64,000 bases of DNA from Acanthornis magna (Eukaryota; Chordata; Aves; Passeriformes; Acanthizidae), in contig JAWUZG010000036.1 of NCBI GenBank assembly GCA_036785705.1, positions 10,845,501-10,909,500 on the forward strand. Reading direction: 5' to 3'. Within the stretch, counting starts at the first letter, position 1; each line of letters starts with the position of its first letter. Of the stretch, positions 10,331-23,461 are shown piece by piece. A program made the translations under genes and the position numbers. The notes below the pieces were generated by a model, which was not told where the DNA came from, did no database searches, and saw only the letters and a list, made by a program, of their open reading frames with translations.

Positions 10331-13300
10331 CTGCACCATAAATATGCAGCACAATTACAGGAACAGTAACTCATAAGATAATGGTAATAAGGTAGTAGAG
10401 GCCCTAGACAGGCAACTGGAGCCACACTGTGTAAGGCTCCATGTGCAGAAGGAATAAAAAAGAGAAAGGAAAAAATAAAGTCCAAAGTTCAAAGTCCATA
10501 GTGACTGCAACATCTCTATGTAGCTCTTACAGTGTCTACTGATAGATAAACAACAGTTTTGTTTACCTATTAATGTATTCTAATAGAAGAAACCAAGTTG
10601 AGTTGTATCAACTCACATAATTCAGAATTCAACCATGATCATGTGTCAGGAAGGCCTTCTTAGTTTTTAGAAAGGAATTTCAACCAGAATGTTTAGTAAC
10701 AAATATCAGGGGAAAGAAATGGTGGTTTTGAGAAGTGAACTTCTGCTTACCCAGCAAAAATACAGGTGAAAAGTTTTAAATCTCTTCCCATCATAGTGGA
10801 ATTGTATAAATAACATTTGAAAAGAAAGTGTGATACTTGACATTCACTTTCCCTCAAACAAATTTTAGAGAACATTTGAAATAAGTTGAAATAAATGGGG
10901 CTTCAACGAACTATTATTTTATCAACATACCTACTTATGTTGTGCTACAGCGCCACATAAGTATCTGATATGTTAGCATGATCATATGGGACAAAAACCA
11001 AAATACTCATCTCAATAAGGGATGTATTGCAATGTTTCCAGCAGCTTGAATTTACCCCCATTAATATACTAAGTTAATGGCACTGATCACAGTACTGGAG
11101 AAGCAGGGCAAGGAAGCTCTCCTGCCTGCTCCAGCAACAACCTCCTTGGCTGCCAGAGGAGGCAAGGAAGCAAAAGTTGCAGGGAAGTTAACAAAGCAAG
11201 GTGTCAGTGCAGCTAGCGGACAGAGCAGCCCGCTGGTGTTAAGCTGACAAATATGGCTGAGTAATTTGAGATCAGACCCACAACCCAGAGGATGTCCACC
11301 ACACCCCCCCTACTGGAAGACTATTGCCATCAGACCCTGGAGCTCACTGAAGTCAGTCTGCAATCTTCTTTACACAGCCCCTAGAATTAAGGCTCTGCCA
11401 TATGAAGGAAGGTCATTACATCGTAAGGACAGCACTTCGGTCTAAAAGTAGAAACACATGCTCAAGGAAATGATGGCAGTAAGCAGAGTAGCACTGACTC
11501 TCGCGCATTTGTGGGCAAATACAACATAGGTTACCAAGGTAGCCTCTAGCCAAGAAAAGCACAATTTTAGCCTTTAAGCTATATTTCAGTGACTGCAGAT
11601 GCTAACAGCATCAACTGATTTAGAGAAACAAAATTTGTAGATAAATTATTTGGATGCCCAAAGTTGATTAAAATGTTGGGGTTTTCTTCTGTTTCTAGCT
11701 GTGCAATCAAAACGTTAGTAAATCTGCAACGTGCTGTCATCACTTTCCACATTAAGGAAGATTTGAGAGTATCTGCATTAATAGGTCCTAGATGAATGCT
11801 GAAATTAAAGTGTTTGTTAGGCCGTTGTTTTTTAAATGTAAGGGTTTGATACTGGCATGAGAGTTCAACTGCTTATATTCACACAAGTTACAGCTATTTC
11901 ATTGAAACCTTCTACAGAGAAATAAAAGATTTGCTAGATGACTCGTGTCTAATACAAATCTAGAAAAATAGCACTAATTGGCATACAAATAATTACTAAC
12001 TAAACCAGAAGTAGCACAGAAGTGATTTTCCATAACCCAAGGGACACTTTGTGGTGTATTAGTATATTTCCTCATTTAAACTCCACACCACAATGAAGTT
12101 TGCTAAACCTCAAGGTTTTGCAAGCAGGCTGTCTGAACTTTGAAACTTCCAGAAAGAAGTTTAAAGACACAAATATTTTCCAATTTACTATAACTTCTCC
12201 TCCCTTTAACTTAGAAGTCATTCAGTTCTAAAAGCAAGTACTTTTTTTAGACTTGAAAAAAGAACCATTTTTTACGTGCAACAGATGAAACATGAAAACA
12301 GACTGGCACAATCAGATGCCCAATTCTTTTTATACCGTTGAGTTTTCCACTGGAATGCTCTCAGCTCTCCATCCACATTTGTTTCTCTAGCTGCTTTCCG
12401 CCCCGCTGACCATTATCCATACTCATTCCCTGCAGATTTCCTAAGAGGATGTACATTGATAACCAAAGTATCCAAAGAAAGCTGGAATTCTCTGAATACT
12501 CACACACCTAGGTAGCTCTTGCATAATCAGCAGTTACTATTTTACAGCTCCCTTCAATCAGACTAGCACAAAGGGGTGCGTTCCTAAGAGAAGTTCTTCT
12601 GTCTTCTCCTCTGCATAAACAGTGAAAAGCTTTCTGCCTGTTCATGGATACCGAAATGGAATATGAAGACTCAAACATGCTTCAAAAGTCTGATGCATTA
12701 GATGTGCATTTACATACCGGCTCTGCATTTTTAAGAGTTTACTTAAGATTGCCGCATTTCTGAGATACAATCTTAGAATTGATACAATCAATTAAATCTG
12801 CATAATTTTAAGACTTCTTTACTAATTTTTACAGGATCTCACTGCATGTCTTGACTCCACATGGGGGCCTTGTTTTATAGAGAACCTGACATTGTATTTA
12901 CGCCACATTCTGAAGTCAATAAAACCTAACAATACACGTTTGCAATTCCCACTCTTCCCACACTCCACCTTCTAAGTCCTATTCTACTGGCACAATACAC
13001 TAAACATATGGTTATCAAATGTTGCTTAACCTACGTGCTAGAAAAGTCAAGACACAATAAAAAGGATCAGTGCCCAGAACCTCAGCTGGTGTAAATTATC
13101 ATAGCAGTGTGGAACTGATGTTACTAAATTGATATATGTAAGCTGAGTAACCAGGCGCTGCTGAAAGCTTTTCTATGTTCTATTACTGAACCTCATCATC
13201 TAGTCAGTTCACCACACATGTGAACATAAGATCTATAGGAAAACTTAGACACTATAATATATGAAAAGAGTAAGCTCTATTATTCAACATGAAAAAAAAA

Positions 13301-16024
13301 GCTGATTGAAAGAATTATTTTTCATTCAAATTCAAAATTATACTACCAAATTTCATCAACACCAAAAAGCTTCCAGCCCACAGTGACTAATCTGTTGTAA
13401 ACAAATACAAAATTCAGATAGTTACTTATACTACCAGGCTGGTAAGTAGAGCACTTAATGAATGAAATATTTTTTCATTCATTGCTGTCTTATTGAACAA
13501 TTTTACTGGGACACAAAATTGTGACAAAACATGTATATTGCATCCAGTCAAAGGCTGCCTGGTCTTGTCCGTGTCCCCACAAGTCTAAATTTTTGAAATA
13601 CTTTTCCAGGATATACCAAGTATTACTGCAAAAGTGTGACCAATGAAGGTACAAATTAAACCAAAATAATCTAATTTTCTGAATCCATGTATTAACCATA
13701 AAATATGGTTCATTCATCCATTCCAAACCTGCGTGGACAAGAACCAAAGTAATAATGGGACATTGGGGTATCCCATATTCACATTGTGAAAGTTTCATTG
13801 AGCTGTGATGCTGATAATATCTTTTCAGACCTCATAACAATCTGCTTTTTGGGGCTACCATTTAGAAGATACAGGAGAGGGAGGGAATTTTGATTGCTGG
13901 CTCCACAAACAACAGCCAAGCTGCCTAAAACCATTTTTGTGCAAATTCAATATATTTGGAGAAGAGAAGAATCCAAGAGTCCTTTACATAGCATTAAGTT
14001 TTAAAAAGGGAAACGACATAAAATTAGGAACATAAAGAAAATTAACTGTGCCACTAAAAAGGTAAAATTCTTGCAGGTGGCACAGAAAAAAATACCATAA
14101 TTAGAGGCTCGGAGTATATTTATACTGCTACAGAAGACTTTAAAATAAACAAAGAAGCTTTCAACAGTTGCACTAAGGAAAAGGATGGTATTGGAGGTAA
14201 AAGAAGTCATGTCTAAAAGAAGAAAAGAGAAAACAAAAGAAAGGAAATTCTGGCAAATTAAATAGAAACCACAAATGTTGACCTACTAACCACAGAGTAG
14301 AACTCACTGCTTAAATCACCACTGATGCTAAAAAGTAAATTGAAATCCACTATAGTTTATGTTGGTGTGCTGGACTGCAAACTGCACAGCCTCTTGAGCT
14401 GCTACATGTACTTTTCTGCGGGTTCTTTTCTGAGCAGAGTGATTTATAAGGTTGTTTGGAGCCACTTAATCTTAAATCAACTAGTTCAATCCACTGTCAC
14501 ACAGGAGTTAACACGTTCATGCTTTTCCTGAAAATCTGCTAGAAAATTCCTTATCTGACACCCCACTTGGCTAAAAAGGACCTCCTGTCTGACCAGAGCA
14601 GCTGCTGTAATGTGCACAATAGCTAAAGTTTTGTAATGTTTATTCATCCTACAGAGACACTTCACTTCTCCTGAAAAGGTACTTCACACGTGCCTGCTCA
14701 TATGCTTCCTCTTAATAATGATCTCACCCTCGTCTAGAGGGATCCTTGTAATGCACCTATGCATCATAAGCACTCCTCCTAAAGCACCTGTACCTCATAT
14801 TTATTGGTTCCATACACAATATCTGTTACTCAGCAGGGAGGGGAATGAAAGTGTCTCAGCTGATGAGAAGGGATGGTGATGTGCTATGGTCTGGAGCAAC
14901 CTATGCACAGGGCTACTCCCAGGAATGCCATCTAAGGTCAAACAACACTATCAGTCACAGAAATCCTTTTCTATCCTAGCTCTTTGAGGATACGTATTTC
15001 ACTGCTCACTGACTTTAATATGCCAAGGAATCCAAAGTCTGTATGTACAATGTTAAAAAATTGCAATGAGTCCATTAAGTGCATATTATAATCAGATTTA
15101 TGTAATTGAGTGGCCTTTTTTTTAACTTTAAAATATAACCCGCTGAAGTAAAATCAAAAGAAAAAACAAGTCTGTCTTCTTCAGCATTTCTGTGTGATGG
15201 CAGGGTAAGCAATTTCTTTAGGCAAGACTACAAAACCATTAGAGGCCTTTTAGTATGTCTCATAAGTAGTGGTGAATGCTTTACAAATCAGAATCTCTAG
15301 TTTGCACAGCTTTCCAATATTCTGATTTTACTTTTTTTTTTACTTTTTTTTTTCCCCCCAGATTTTGCCTTTTATAAAAGACTGCCTGAAACATGTCCAA
15401 CTGAGCTTCATACTTAGCTTTGTAAGAGACCTGAATGATATTTTTGGCTTCTAAGTCTTTACAAAGAGGAATACAATCACTTAAAATAATGTACACAGTA
15501 CTTTGTACACTTTTCCATCCTTGTTATCTCCAGTGGCCACAAGTCACAACACTTTTCAGATTGTATTTCAGATAGCTGAAAGAAATATATTTTAAAGAAG
15601 ATAAGAATGAAGAAGTAGGATGGCTGACAAATCAACATAGCCACACTATTCCAGAGAGCACAGAATATTGGCAAATGCAAGCATGAGACAAGAAGAGGGG
15701 GAGTAACTAGAGAGCTGGAAGGTTTTTAAAATTGATAAGTTGGGTTTTTTTACAGATAGACAGAGTCATGTTATAATGGATCTGGGACAAATAAGATGGA
15801 TGAGAGTGAGAACAGAAAATTGCAGAGGTTGCACAAGTACCACTGAGATTTGTATGCAGGTGGAAGCAAAGATAGGCTTTGAGAAGCTATTAGGATCCAT
15901 CAACTCCTTGCACAAGTCTTCACCACACAACAGTGTACTACGGTGCATTAGATTTTTTTTATTAGATTCTATTATTTTGTACAAAAGAAACAGTAAATCT
16001 TGTGTAGCCGCCAAAACCACACAC
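10331..16024. other. AT-rich noncoding stretch
   Basis: This is mostly featureless. A GC-richer patch near 11095-11330 carries a few CpGs and a C7 run (CACCCCCCCTAC) and belongs to no family I recognise. The minus strand near 15370-15490 is open (DLEAKNIIQVSYKAKYEAQL…), but its acceptor is weak and no donor gives a usable phase, so I do not call it. Confidence 0.5.
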
Positions 16025-16178
16025 CTATACTTTGCCTTCCATGTCTTATTCACCCAGGATATTCCTTTTATATAATTACGTGCTTTTCTTATGACTGGAA
16101 GAAAGAGAAATAACACGAGAAGAGCAGCAGCATATCCATATACTGGACTTCCAGATGAAGGTTCATGTAACCATACAA
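16025..16178 (-). CDS. possible coding exon with a membrane-like segment, product unknown
   Basis: The minus-strand acceptor TTGTCTTGTTTTTCCAG precedes base 16178 and the donor AG|GTGTGT follows base 16025. The 154 bp are open in one phase for 50 codons: VWLHEPSSGSPVYGY, then a hydrophobic run AAALLVLFLFLPVI, then basic RKARNYIKG. If translated, this would be a transmembrane segment with a basic cytosolic flank. The phase agrees with the possible exon at 17160-17242. The frame also extends upstream of the acceptor, and hydrophobic runs arise easily from T-rich DNA, so this could be chance. Confidence 0.2.
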
Positions 16179-17159
16179 CTGGAAAAACAAGACAAGGGCT
16201 CACAATTATGTTCCACTCACTCTGAGTGAAACAGCACCTTGAGTGACAAGGGAAACAATGAAAACAGAGAAGAGAGTATTGTACAAAAATGCATGCAAGG
16301 AAAGCATAGTAATTTTTATTTTTTAACACAGCTTTAATTCTTTTACTTCAAGGAATTACTCAGAAGTGAAGTTCAGACATCACTTTAAGCAACTGCTCCT
16401 TTTGCTTTCTCTCTTACCCACGGTGTTTTATTAAGTACTTTGGGTTGCCACAGATACTGTCTGACAGTCACACACTTACAGGTAAAGTGTTAGAATATAA
16501 AATCCTAAAAGCCCTGGTTAAAGATAGCTATTTGGAGGACATCTAAAATTCATATATCTTTTTTTCCTCCAGATACAGCACAGACACAAAAATGACAATT
16601 TACTGCATATAAGGACAATTTTCTATTTTAGTGTATTCTTAGTACATCCAAGTAGATTCTTAAGCTGTACCAAAAGTGACTGATTAAATATAAGATCAAT
16701 TTAAACTTAGGATAGCTTGTTTGAATTACTATCATTGCCTTAATCTGTTAACAAAAAATATGGAATGGAACATATCCAAAGATAATTTTACAGGAAACCT
16801 AATGAATGATTTTACTATACCACCACTCATCTCCTCTCTACCGTCTCTCACTTGGGTTTGTTTTTATTATAACTTAAATAGGTTAAGGAATACAAAAAAC
16901 TAGTAGAAACTCAACAGTCAAGACCTTTAGGAGACATCTTTCAAGACTTACAGGGTTTTTGTAGCACTCTTTTTTTAAAAAATAGACGGCAGGTACTCAT
17001 GGTTTACTTCAGAAAGTAAGACTACTGACAGAGTATGTTGATTTCAGCAGGAAAATATGCTTGTTTTAACAACAGACTGTGGTTTGATCTAGCAATAAAA
17101 CCTGAGACACAACAACACAAGTGCTGAGATTTTACCCTCCCCAATCCAAAAAAGTTTAC

Positions 17160-17242
17160 CTGCAATGTTGAATGGCAAAATAACCTTTTGTAATGAGAAG
17201 TAATGAGAAGTCCAAAGATCAATCCTTATTATGACATCCTTT
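17160..17242 (-). CDS. possible internal coding exon, product unknown
   Basis: The minus-strand acceptor TATATTTGCAG precedes base 17242 and a donor CAG|GTAAAC follows base 17160. The 83 bp read KDVIIRIDLWTSHYFSLQK and continue to FNIA, with one base at the start and one left over. Phase fits the possible exons at 19331-19374 upstream and 16025-16178 downstream. The acceptor tract is only moderately pyrimidine-rich. Confidence 0.18.
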
Positions 17243-18772
17243 CTGCAAATATAATGTTTTCTGTTCAGATAACAGTTAAACACTGTTTTCTGGAGAAGTG
17301 CATGTGCAATGATTCATCTGCCTTTGTCTGAATACATACATAAATCTAGCACTTGAATAAATAACATCTGTATACCGTGCCCATGTCTGCAAAGCACCAA
17401 AACACTGTACGGACATGTATTTTTGTATCAGCAGTGAAGAACAGGATTTCTAAGGGCTTTGTGGTCGGCTCCTCACATTCACACTGCTGACCCTGTTCCA
17501 AGTTAACAGTCAGTGTGAACACAAAAGAAAAGCCACTCAGCAGCAGCTGTGGTTCTGTGAGGTGTGTGCTCCCACAAGCAGAGATAGACAGTGGTTGTGC
17601 CTATTTCACTTGTTCCTCGCGAGGTACAGAGGATTTCCCCTTTCCCAATGGGAGAATTATTTGTCATACAAAGTCCATGTAGAGGCAATGGAAGCCCAGA
17701 ACTAACTGCAATTAACCACTTCTCGTTCACTAGCAGAAACTGTGTAATAAACACATTTTGAAGAAGTTAACATACAATAATTGTTATACAAAAAGTGTTC
17801 CCAGAGACCATGCCACTGCCATGTTCAGCTCCTGGCTGCCACAGGCTCTGTGACTCTCCCAGCTTCTCCAGCACTAGGAACTTCTATGGGACCTGTTTCC
17901 AAGGATTTCTTCCTGCCCTGTAGTTAGAGGATGCAAATCTGTACTTTGGGTTTTCTAGGTCCATGCCTCTGGAAAGATTAGTGCTTCCAAACTTACAGCA
18001 AGCCACCACTATTCCAGGCATCTCCAGACTCTTCTATTTCTTGATATTTTTTAACTCTTCTCCTAGAATTATGGCAGAACCGCTTCATGCTCTCTAACCA
18101 GGGCTTGCTTGAGTTAGGCCCCCTCACTGCTTTCAGATTTCTTCATAAAGCACAAGGACAGCAAGAGGAAAATTACACAGCTCAATTCAGATGCAATCTT
18201 GCACACAGGAGAACATCCATGTGCAAAACACATTTACCACTAACTCTTATATGATAGGAAATGCATGAGCAATCACAGATATGGAAAAAAACTGAGCACT
18301 TTACAGCAAGATAGGATGATTTAAGCCAAGTAAATGGGAAGTAATATTGGCAAACTAATGCAGAGATTTGCAGCAATGGTGCTGGAAAAGACACAGATGA
18401 CCAGAGGGATTTGGAGAAGATGGGCAAATGCAATAAGATATTGAAGAAGTGCATTGTTCTTTTGACTCTTGAACTTAAAGGTAATAGGCTAGAATCTCTC
18501 AGTTTTTCAAGTGCCAGCATTATTCCTTCCATTACCATAGTTTTCAGCAGGGAATTCTACCTTTCTGAAAAGTATTTTAGTCAATGTATTCCGTGGAAAG
18601 CGGTAAGAGAATGAGTAATGAATACCTTTTCCTTACCACATCAAGATAGCACTTCCCTACATTATATCGATCCACACTTCAAGGAAAGAGGCTGTCGATC
18701 AAGAGTTGTATATACAGGAAAGAAGAAAGATACACAGATAGCTCAGGAAGGATATCAACGTTTACACCAACC

Positions 18773-18792
18773 AAAAAAAAAAAAAAAAAAAA
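18773..18792. repeat. A20 homopolymer
   Basis: An A run of about 20 lies about 20 bp before the CR1 copy that starts at 18813. Confidence 0.93.
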
Positions 18793-18812
18793 TCACAAAC
18801 CAGCCCCAAAGT

Positions 18813-19120
18813 ACCATAAAATGGCTTGGGTTGGAAGGAACCTTAAAGATCATCCTATTCCAACCCCACTGCCATGGGCTGAGACACCTTCCACTAGACC
18901 AGGCTGCTCAAAGCCCCATCCCACCTGGCCTTGAACACTTCTGGGGATGGGGCATCCACAGCTTCTCTGGGTAACCTGTTCAAATATTTACCACCACCAC
19001 AGTAAAGAACTTCTTCTCAATACTAATTTAGACCTGCTCTCTTCCACTTGAACGCCATTCCCTTTTGTCCTATCACCTGTCCTATCACATGCCCTTATAA
19101 AATGTTCCTCTCATTTCTCC
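18813..19120 (-). mobile_element. CR1 LINE, truncated 3' end
   Basis: Plus-strand landmarks are ACCATAAAATGGCTTGGGTT, GGAAGGAACCTTAAAGATCA, CCACTAGACCAGGCTGCTCA, CAGCTTCTCTGGG and CAGTAAAGAACTTCTTCTCA. These are the reverse complement of the avian CR1 3' end, so the element is on the minus strand. The octamer tail is degenerate. The copy is truncated at its 5' end near 19120 and carries no coding sequence. Confidence 0.95.
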
Positions 19121-19330
19121 AAAGAAAGGTCAAATTCTGACTGACAGCACTTGTAAAATTTGTGGTCTCCTTAAAGGAGAGCCACTGAAAATAATATTGA
19201 GGAAGCTTAAAACAGGTTTTTTAACAAAGCTATTGTTACTTTAAGTGAATTAAGGCTTTCCTTTGTACACTCCAACTGTGGAGTACCTTTAAAGCCATTG
19301 GAAAGCTAGATTATTTCTGAAGAAAAGCAC

Positions 19331-19374
19331 CTGGAGGCAGGTGCTATGTCCTCATAGCCCCAATTATCATGACT
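19331..19374 (-). CDS. possible short coding exon, product unknown
   Basis: A good minus-strand acceptor TTTGTCTTTCGTTGACAG precedes base 19374, and the donor CAG|GTGCTT follows base 19331. The 44 bp are open only in phase 0, reading SHDNWGYEDIAPAS with two bases left. The phase fits the possible exons at 23384-23461 and 17160-17242. At this length chance openness is common. Confidence 0.15.
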
Positions 19375-22300
19375 CTGTCAACGAAAGACAAAAGCAGATA
19401 CTTGTCAAGTGATTCCAGCAGAAAGGGAAATCCAGCTTTTGCAACCTGACAGGCAGTTCCTTCCCTCTACCTTTGGATGTGACTCGCTGTTTTATCAACA
19501 GGCCCTAGTGTTACACCTGGGGTAAGCATCGCACTGGAAAGGAAATCATATATAGCAAATATATATGCTGACACTAGCTTTTTATGAGGATCAGAAGATT
19601 AATACCAGTTGACTAAAATACCTTAATGCAACAAATTTTTCTAAGCATTCTCTGCTCACCTTAGAGAGTAACCTGTCTATTCAAAATTGTATTCTAATAT
19701 AGGTAAAATCACCTCTTTAAATTCTGAGGTTCTGATGCTCAACATAAGTCAGAATTCTAGACATTTGGAATTGCTAATCGAGTTTTCTTTACATTTGAAA
19801 TCACCATAGGGTAAGTTTGCTGACCACTAGTGACAAGCTAAAAGGTTATAACCCCTAAACATAAACATTTTATAAAACATATTCAAAATTTGTACCATTT
19901 TACCACTTCTTGAAAATGAGGTATTATATACGACTATGGCTAAAAAGACCATAGCTAAAGACTCCTTACCAAGCCAGGAAAGGTTCTGTATTGAAGTTAA
20001 CAAGTTTAAGTTCCAAATTCACATATGAGAAACAACCAATTATCCTGTCTGAAACACAGGCTTGTAAAACTCTCAGTTACTTGTAAAACGGTCTGCTACA
20101 CACGAGTAAGATGTTGTTTAAATGAGTTGTTTGACTAGATGCATTCACCATGAAATTGATTCTTTTAAAGCATTATTTTTAAACTTGATACAAGTTAACT
20201 GCGTAAACTGAAAATGGGAAAAAATCTGGCATTATAAAGTGTAGGTTGTAGTATGAGTTTAGTATTTTATGAGGTCGAGGGTTACTTGAATGAGAAACCC
20301 ATCAAGAACAAATAGCCATTTGTGAGGCAGTAATTGAAAGGTTTAATATGATTAAACTATTCTGCCATTTCTAAGCCAAGTATGTGTAGTATAGGATCTA
20401 TTGTTATATAGCCACAGCCTGTGCAGCTCCAAAGTATTACAAAGGCAATAAAACAACAAATAGAACATAAGCATATGCTTTCAACCATAAGCACCAAAAA
20501 TAAATCTGAGTTATGATTTTTCTATAGCCTGAAAGTAGCACTATGTCATAGCTTTATTCTTGACGCTTCCAGTTAGATTTAATATTACTATTCTGTTATG
20601 CCTATTATTCAGTGGGTGGCACGAGAAGAGAGTAACTAGCAACAGGTTACTGAATATTCCTCAATCTCCAGCTCAGGGACAGAGTTTTCAGCTTTACAGT
20701 GGTCCAGATTTCAGATAAAAAGAAACCACTGCAAGGAGATCATGGATTTGAATACATAGATTAAAAAATACTCAAAGCTAAAATACATCCTTCAGTAACA
20801 TTTGAGTTTTGGATGTTTAGTATGGTCCTACAAAAACAGACAGATAGATCATGCGAATTTTACTGAAAAGACTAGAAATTGCAAACTACTGTTTTATGTT
20901 TGCTTCCATAACTGGAAAATGGTTCTATTGCTTTATAGTGAGTTAGTGTACTAATGGCATGCTTCTAATAATTCAGATGCTTTAGTGACTTGTAACAAAA
21001 AAGGTCTACTTGGTAAAGAGCTAGAATTTGAAATATTAATAATGTAATATTTCCAACTGTCCTCTCCCAAAAGAAATTGTCTCCTTACAAGATGAAGCAC
21101 TACAACAGTTTAAAAAAAAAATTAATATTGCGAAATGTTTTATACATTGCTCAAAAAAAGCTGGAAAAGATGCTGTGTTGCCTACTGCAAAACTCTTTTG
21201 GAGATGAATCAAATTCTCAAGACTCCAAATAAGTAAGTATTTGCACATTGTACAGCAGTTTACTCAACATGAAATGAAGAGTGTCACCAGCCACACTGTT
21301 TTATAAGCCCAGTTGTAGACAGATTAATAGAAAGGACAGTGTCATCATCATGTCAGTCAGACCACAGGCAGTGCAGCAGGAACTGGAGAGGGTGAGTAGA
21401 GAGAGGTGAGAAGAGATCAGCCATATAAAATGGCTTTAGATGACTTACAAGCAATAAAACATCCTGCTTCTAAGAATGTCTAATCCATCAAAGCAGAAAT
21501 GACTTCATATTAAAAAAATTCCAGTCCAGCTGGTAGTGTATCAGCTTGATGTTTACCAGCTAGAAAGCACAAATCTGCAAAAGGACTTGACAACATTTGA
21601 AGAAGAATATACTGAAAAGTGGACAATGCTTAGAAAAATCAAGATGAAACAGTGACATTTCTCACAGAAAACAAAAAAATATTTCTTTCGTTTCCTTGAC
21701 AAGAGTTAAAATGTATTAACAGGATCTGTAAAAATAAGGTATAAATTCAGTCAATTGGATTGAGGGTTTAGATTAAAGACAAACACAAACAAGTACAACT
21801 AGACCCTATATAAAAATCCACTGGCCAGTGGTCTGATTAAGTCTTCAGCTATTCTTGAGGGAGGGGAGAGAGCAGTTTTGCTCATTTTATACAAAACACA
21901 TGCAAGACCATAATGCTTCTGATAGGATTTGCATACTCCATTTTTAATTAAAGTTTAAAATATCTGACTTTTCTGAATCTTACCAGACATGTGGGATAAA
22001 ACACAAAGTTCTTTCCTTTTTAGCTCTGTCTGTTTTTATGGATAGAGTATACGAAGAGAAAAAGCCAATGAAACTACATTTGAAGTTTTATTGTTTCGCT
22101 AATATAGCCCGGACACTCATAAGGCATATATAAACCAATCCTTATTTCTGTGAACACACTGTTGTTTACTTTGCACAATGAATTTTCTAACCTAAAGGGC
22201 AAACATGAACAGTTCAATTATTTGCTTTTCAGTACCCACAGTACATGATTGATCAGCTAAGCTGTTTGGTTTGCCTTCTTCCCTGGATGACATTTTAAAG

Positions 22301-23383
22301 CATGCCAGCAACAGACAGACAACCCAATAAACAACACTTGTATTTGTGCACAAATACCCTGAATAACTTCTCATTCTCTATCTTCTTTACACTACAAACA
22401 TTCAGAGACAGTAAGTTTATTATCCGTTATGCAGTTGATTCATGCTTGATACAACAATATAAGAAAGATACAGGATTGCACTTTAGATATGAACTACATA
22501 TTAGTCTACAAGCAAGAACATCTCAGCTTGTATATTATAAAAAACATAACGTGACATTATCATTAAAATGGCTGTTTAATAATGCACAGCTGAAGCAAAA
22601 GGAGAAATACAATGTCTTGTTAATGTCCTAATACTATTATGTCTCGTTAAGTCCTAACATCTTGATGTGCTACAAAGAAGTAAAAATCACTCAGTATTTT
22701 TAAATTTTTTTTAAGAACAGTCCATCTACCTATAACCAATCTGCAAAGATACATAAACATCCAGTGCAACAGAAACCCATTTTACAGGAAAAACCCCAAA
22801 CATTTCTGGTCTTACAGTTTGATATTGGCACATACTTAGCACTTACACTTCACAAGACACTGTGATACCACAGTGATGTTAAGACAATGTTCTGTCTGAT
22901 ACAGACAAATCTGGAACATTTTGAACCTAGTTTGAGCTTAAAGCTGAGGACATTCAGAAGCATCAAACATCAAGGAGAAGAATTATAGAGAGACATCCAA
23001 AAGAAAGACAAAAAAAAACCTCTTGGCCTACAATTGCTGGCATTAATATATTTTACAACCATCATCTAGGCTACCTTCCTGCAGAAGGAAGCTAGTGCAA
23101 AGAAGTTGGGGTCAAACCTAGAGTGACATGGTTCACTGAATGACCAAACAGAGGTTTACATATTTCCTTTATGGCTGCTGGCACTGGTTTTGGCCTAGAA
23201 GCCTCTAATGAACAAAGAGAGCTCTGATCCCTTCTGGAGCCATTCATATGTGATTAAGATCCAACAATACAGCACTTTGATCCACTGAGTTACAGAAAGA
23301 TTGGATGTTTCCTGAAGAAGTCATTTCGGGTGAAAAGGGAGGAGAAGAAAAGAAGAAAATTTTCCTGATCAGGTCAAACTTAC
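19375..23383. other. AT-rich noncoding stretch
   Basis: I see no recognised repeat or gene. Scattered short open frames and isolated donor-like sites occur, but no combination is convincing. Confidence 0.5.
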
Positions 23384-23461
23384 TGAGACATCACTCTTCT
23401 CACATTTGACATGCATTGTACTCTCTTGAGAGTTTTGAAGCTTTGGAAAGATGACAGATGA
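23384..23461 (-). CDS. possible internal coding exon, product unknown
   Basis: A very good minus-strand acceptor (CATTCCTCTTTTCCTTAACCTCAG) precedes base 23461 and a strong donor TCA|GTAAGT follows base 23384. The 78 bp are exactly 26 codons, open in phase 0, reading SSVIFPKLQNSQESTMHVKC and then EKSDVS. The sequence is hydrophilic and protein-like. It ends on a codon boundary, as the possible exon at 19331-19374 requires. Confidence 0.3.

Noticed and set aside
15370..15490. Minus-strand reading DLEAKNIIQVSYKAKYEAQL
   Set aside because: The acceptor is weak, and no donor gives a phase that fits either neighbouring exon group.
15766..16329. 187-codon minus-strand frame
   Set aside because: As a continuous gene it has no family resemblance, and open frames of this size can occur by chance; only the inner part with splice-like ends is kept as a weak exon.
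18548..18602. Plus-strand segment ending in a good donor GCG|GTAAGA
   Set aside because: The upstream acceptor is ordinary, the reading is short, and no neighbouring plus-strand exon fits.
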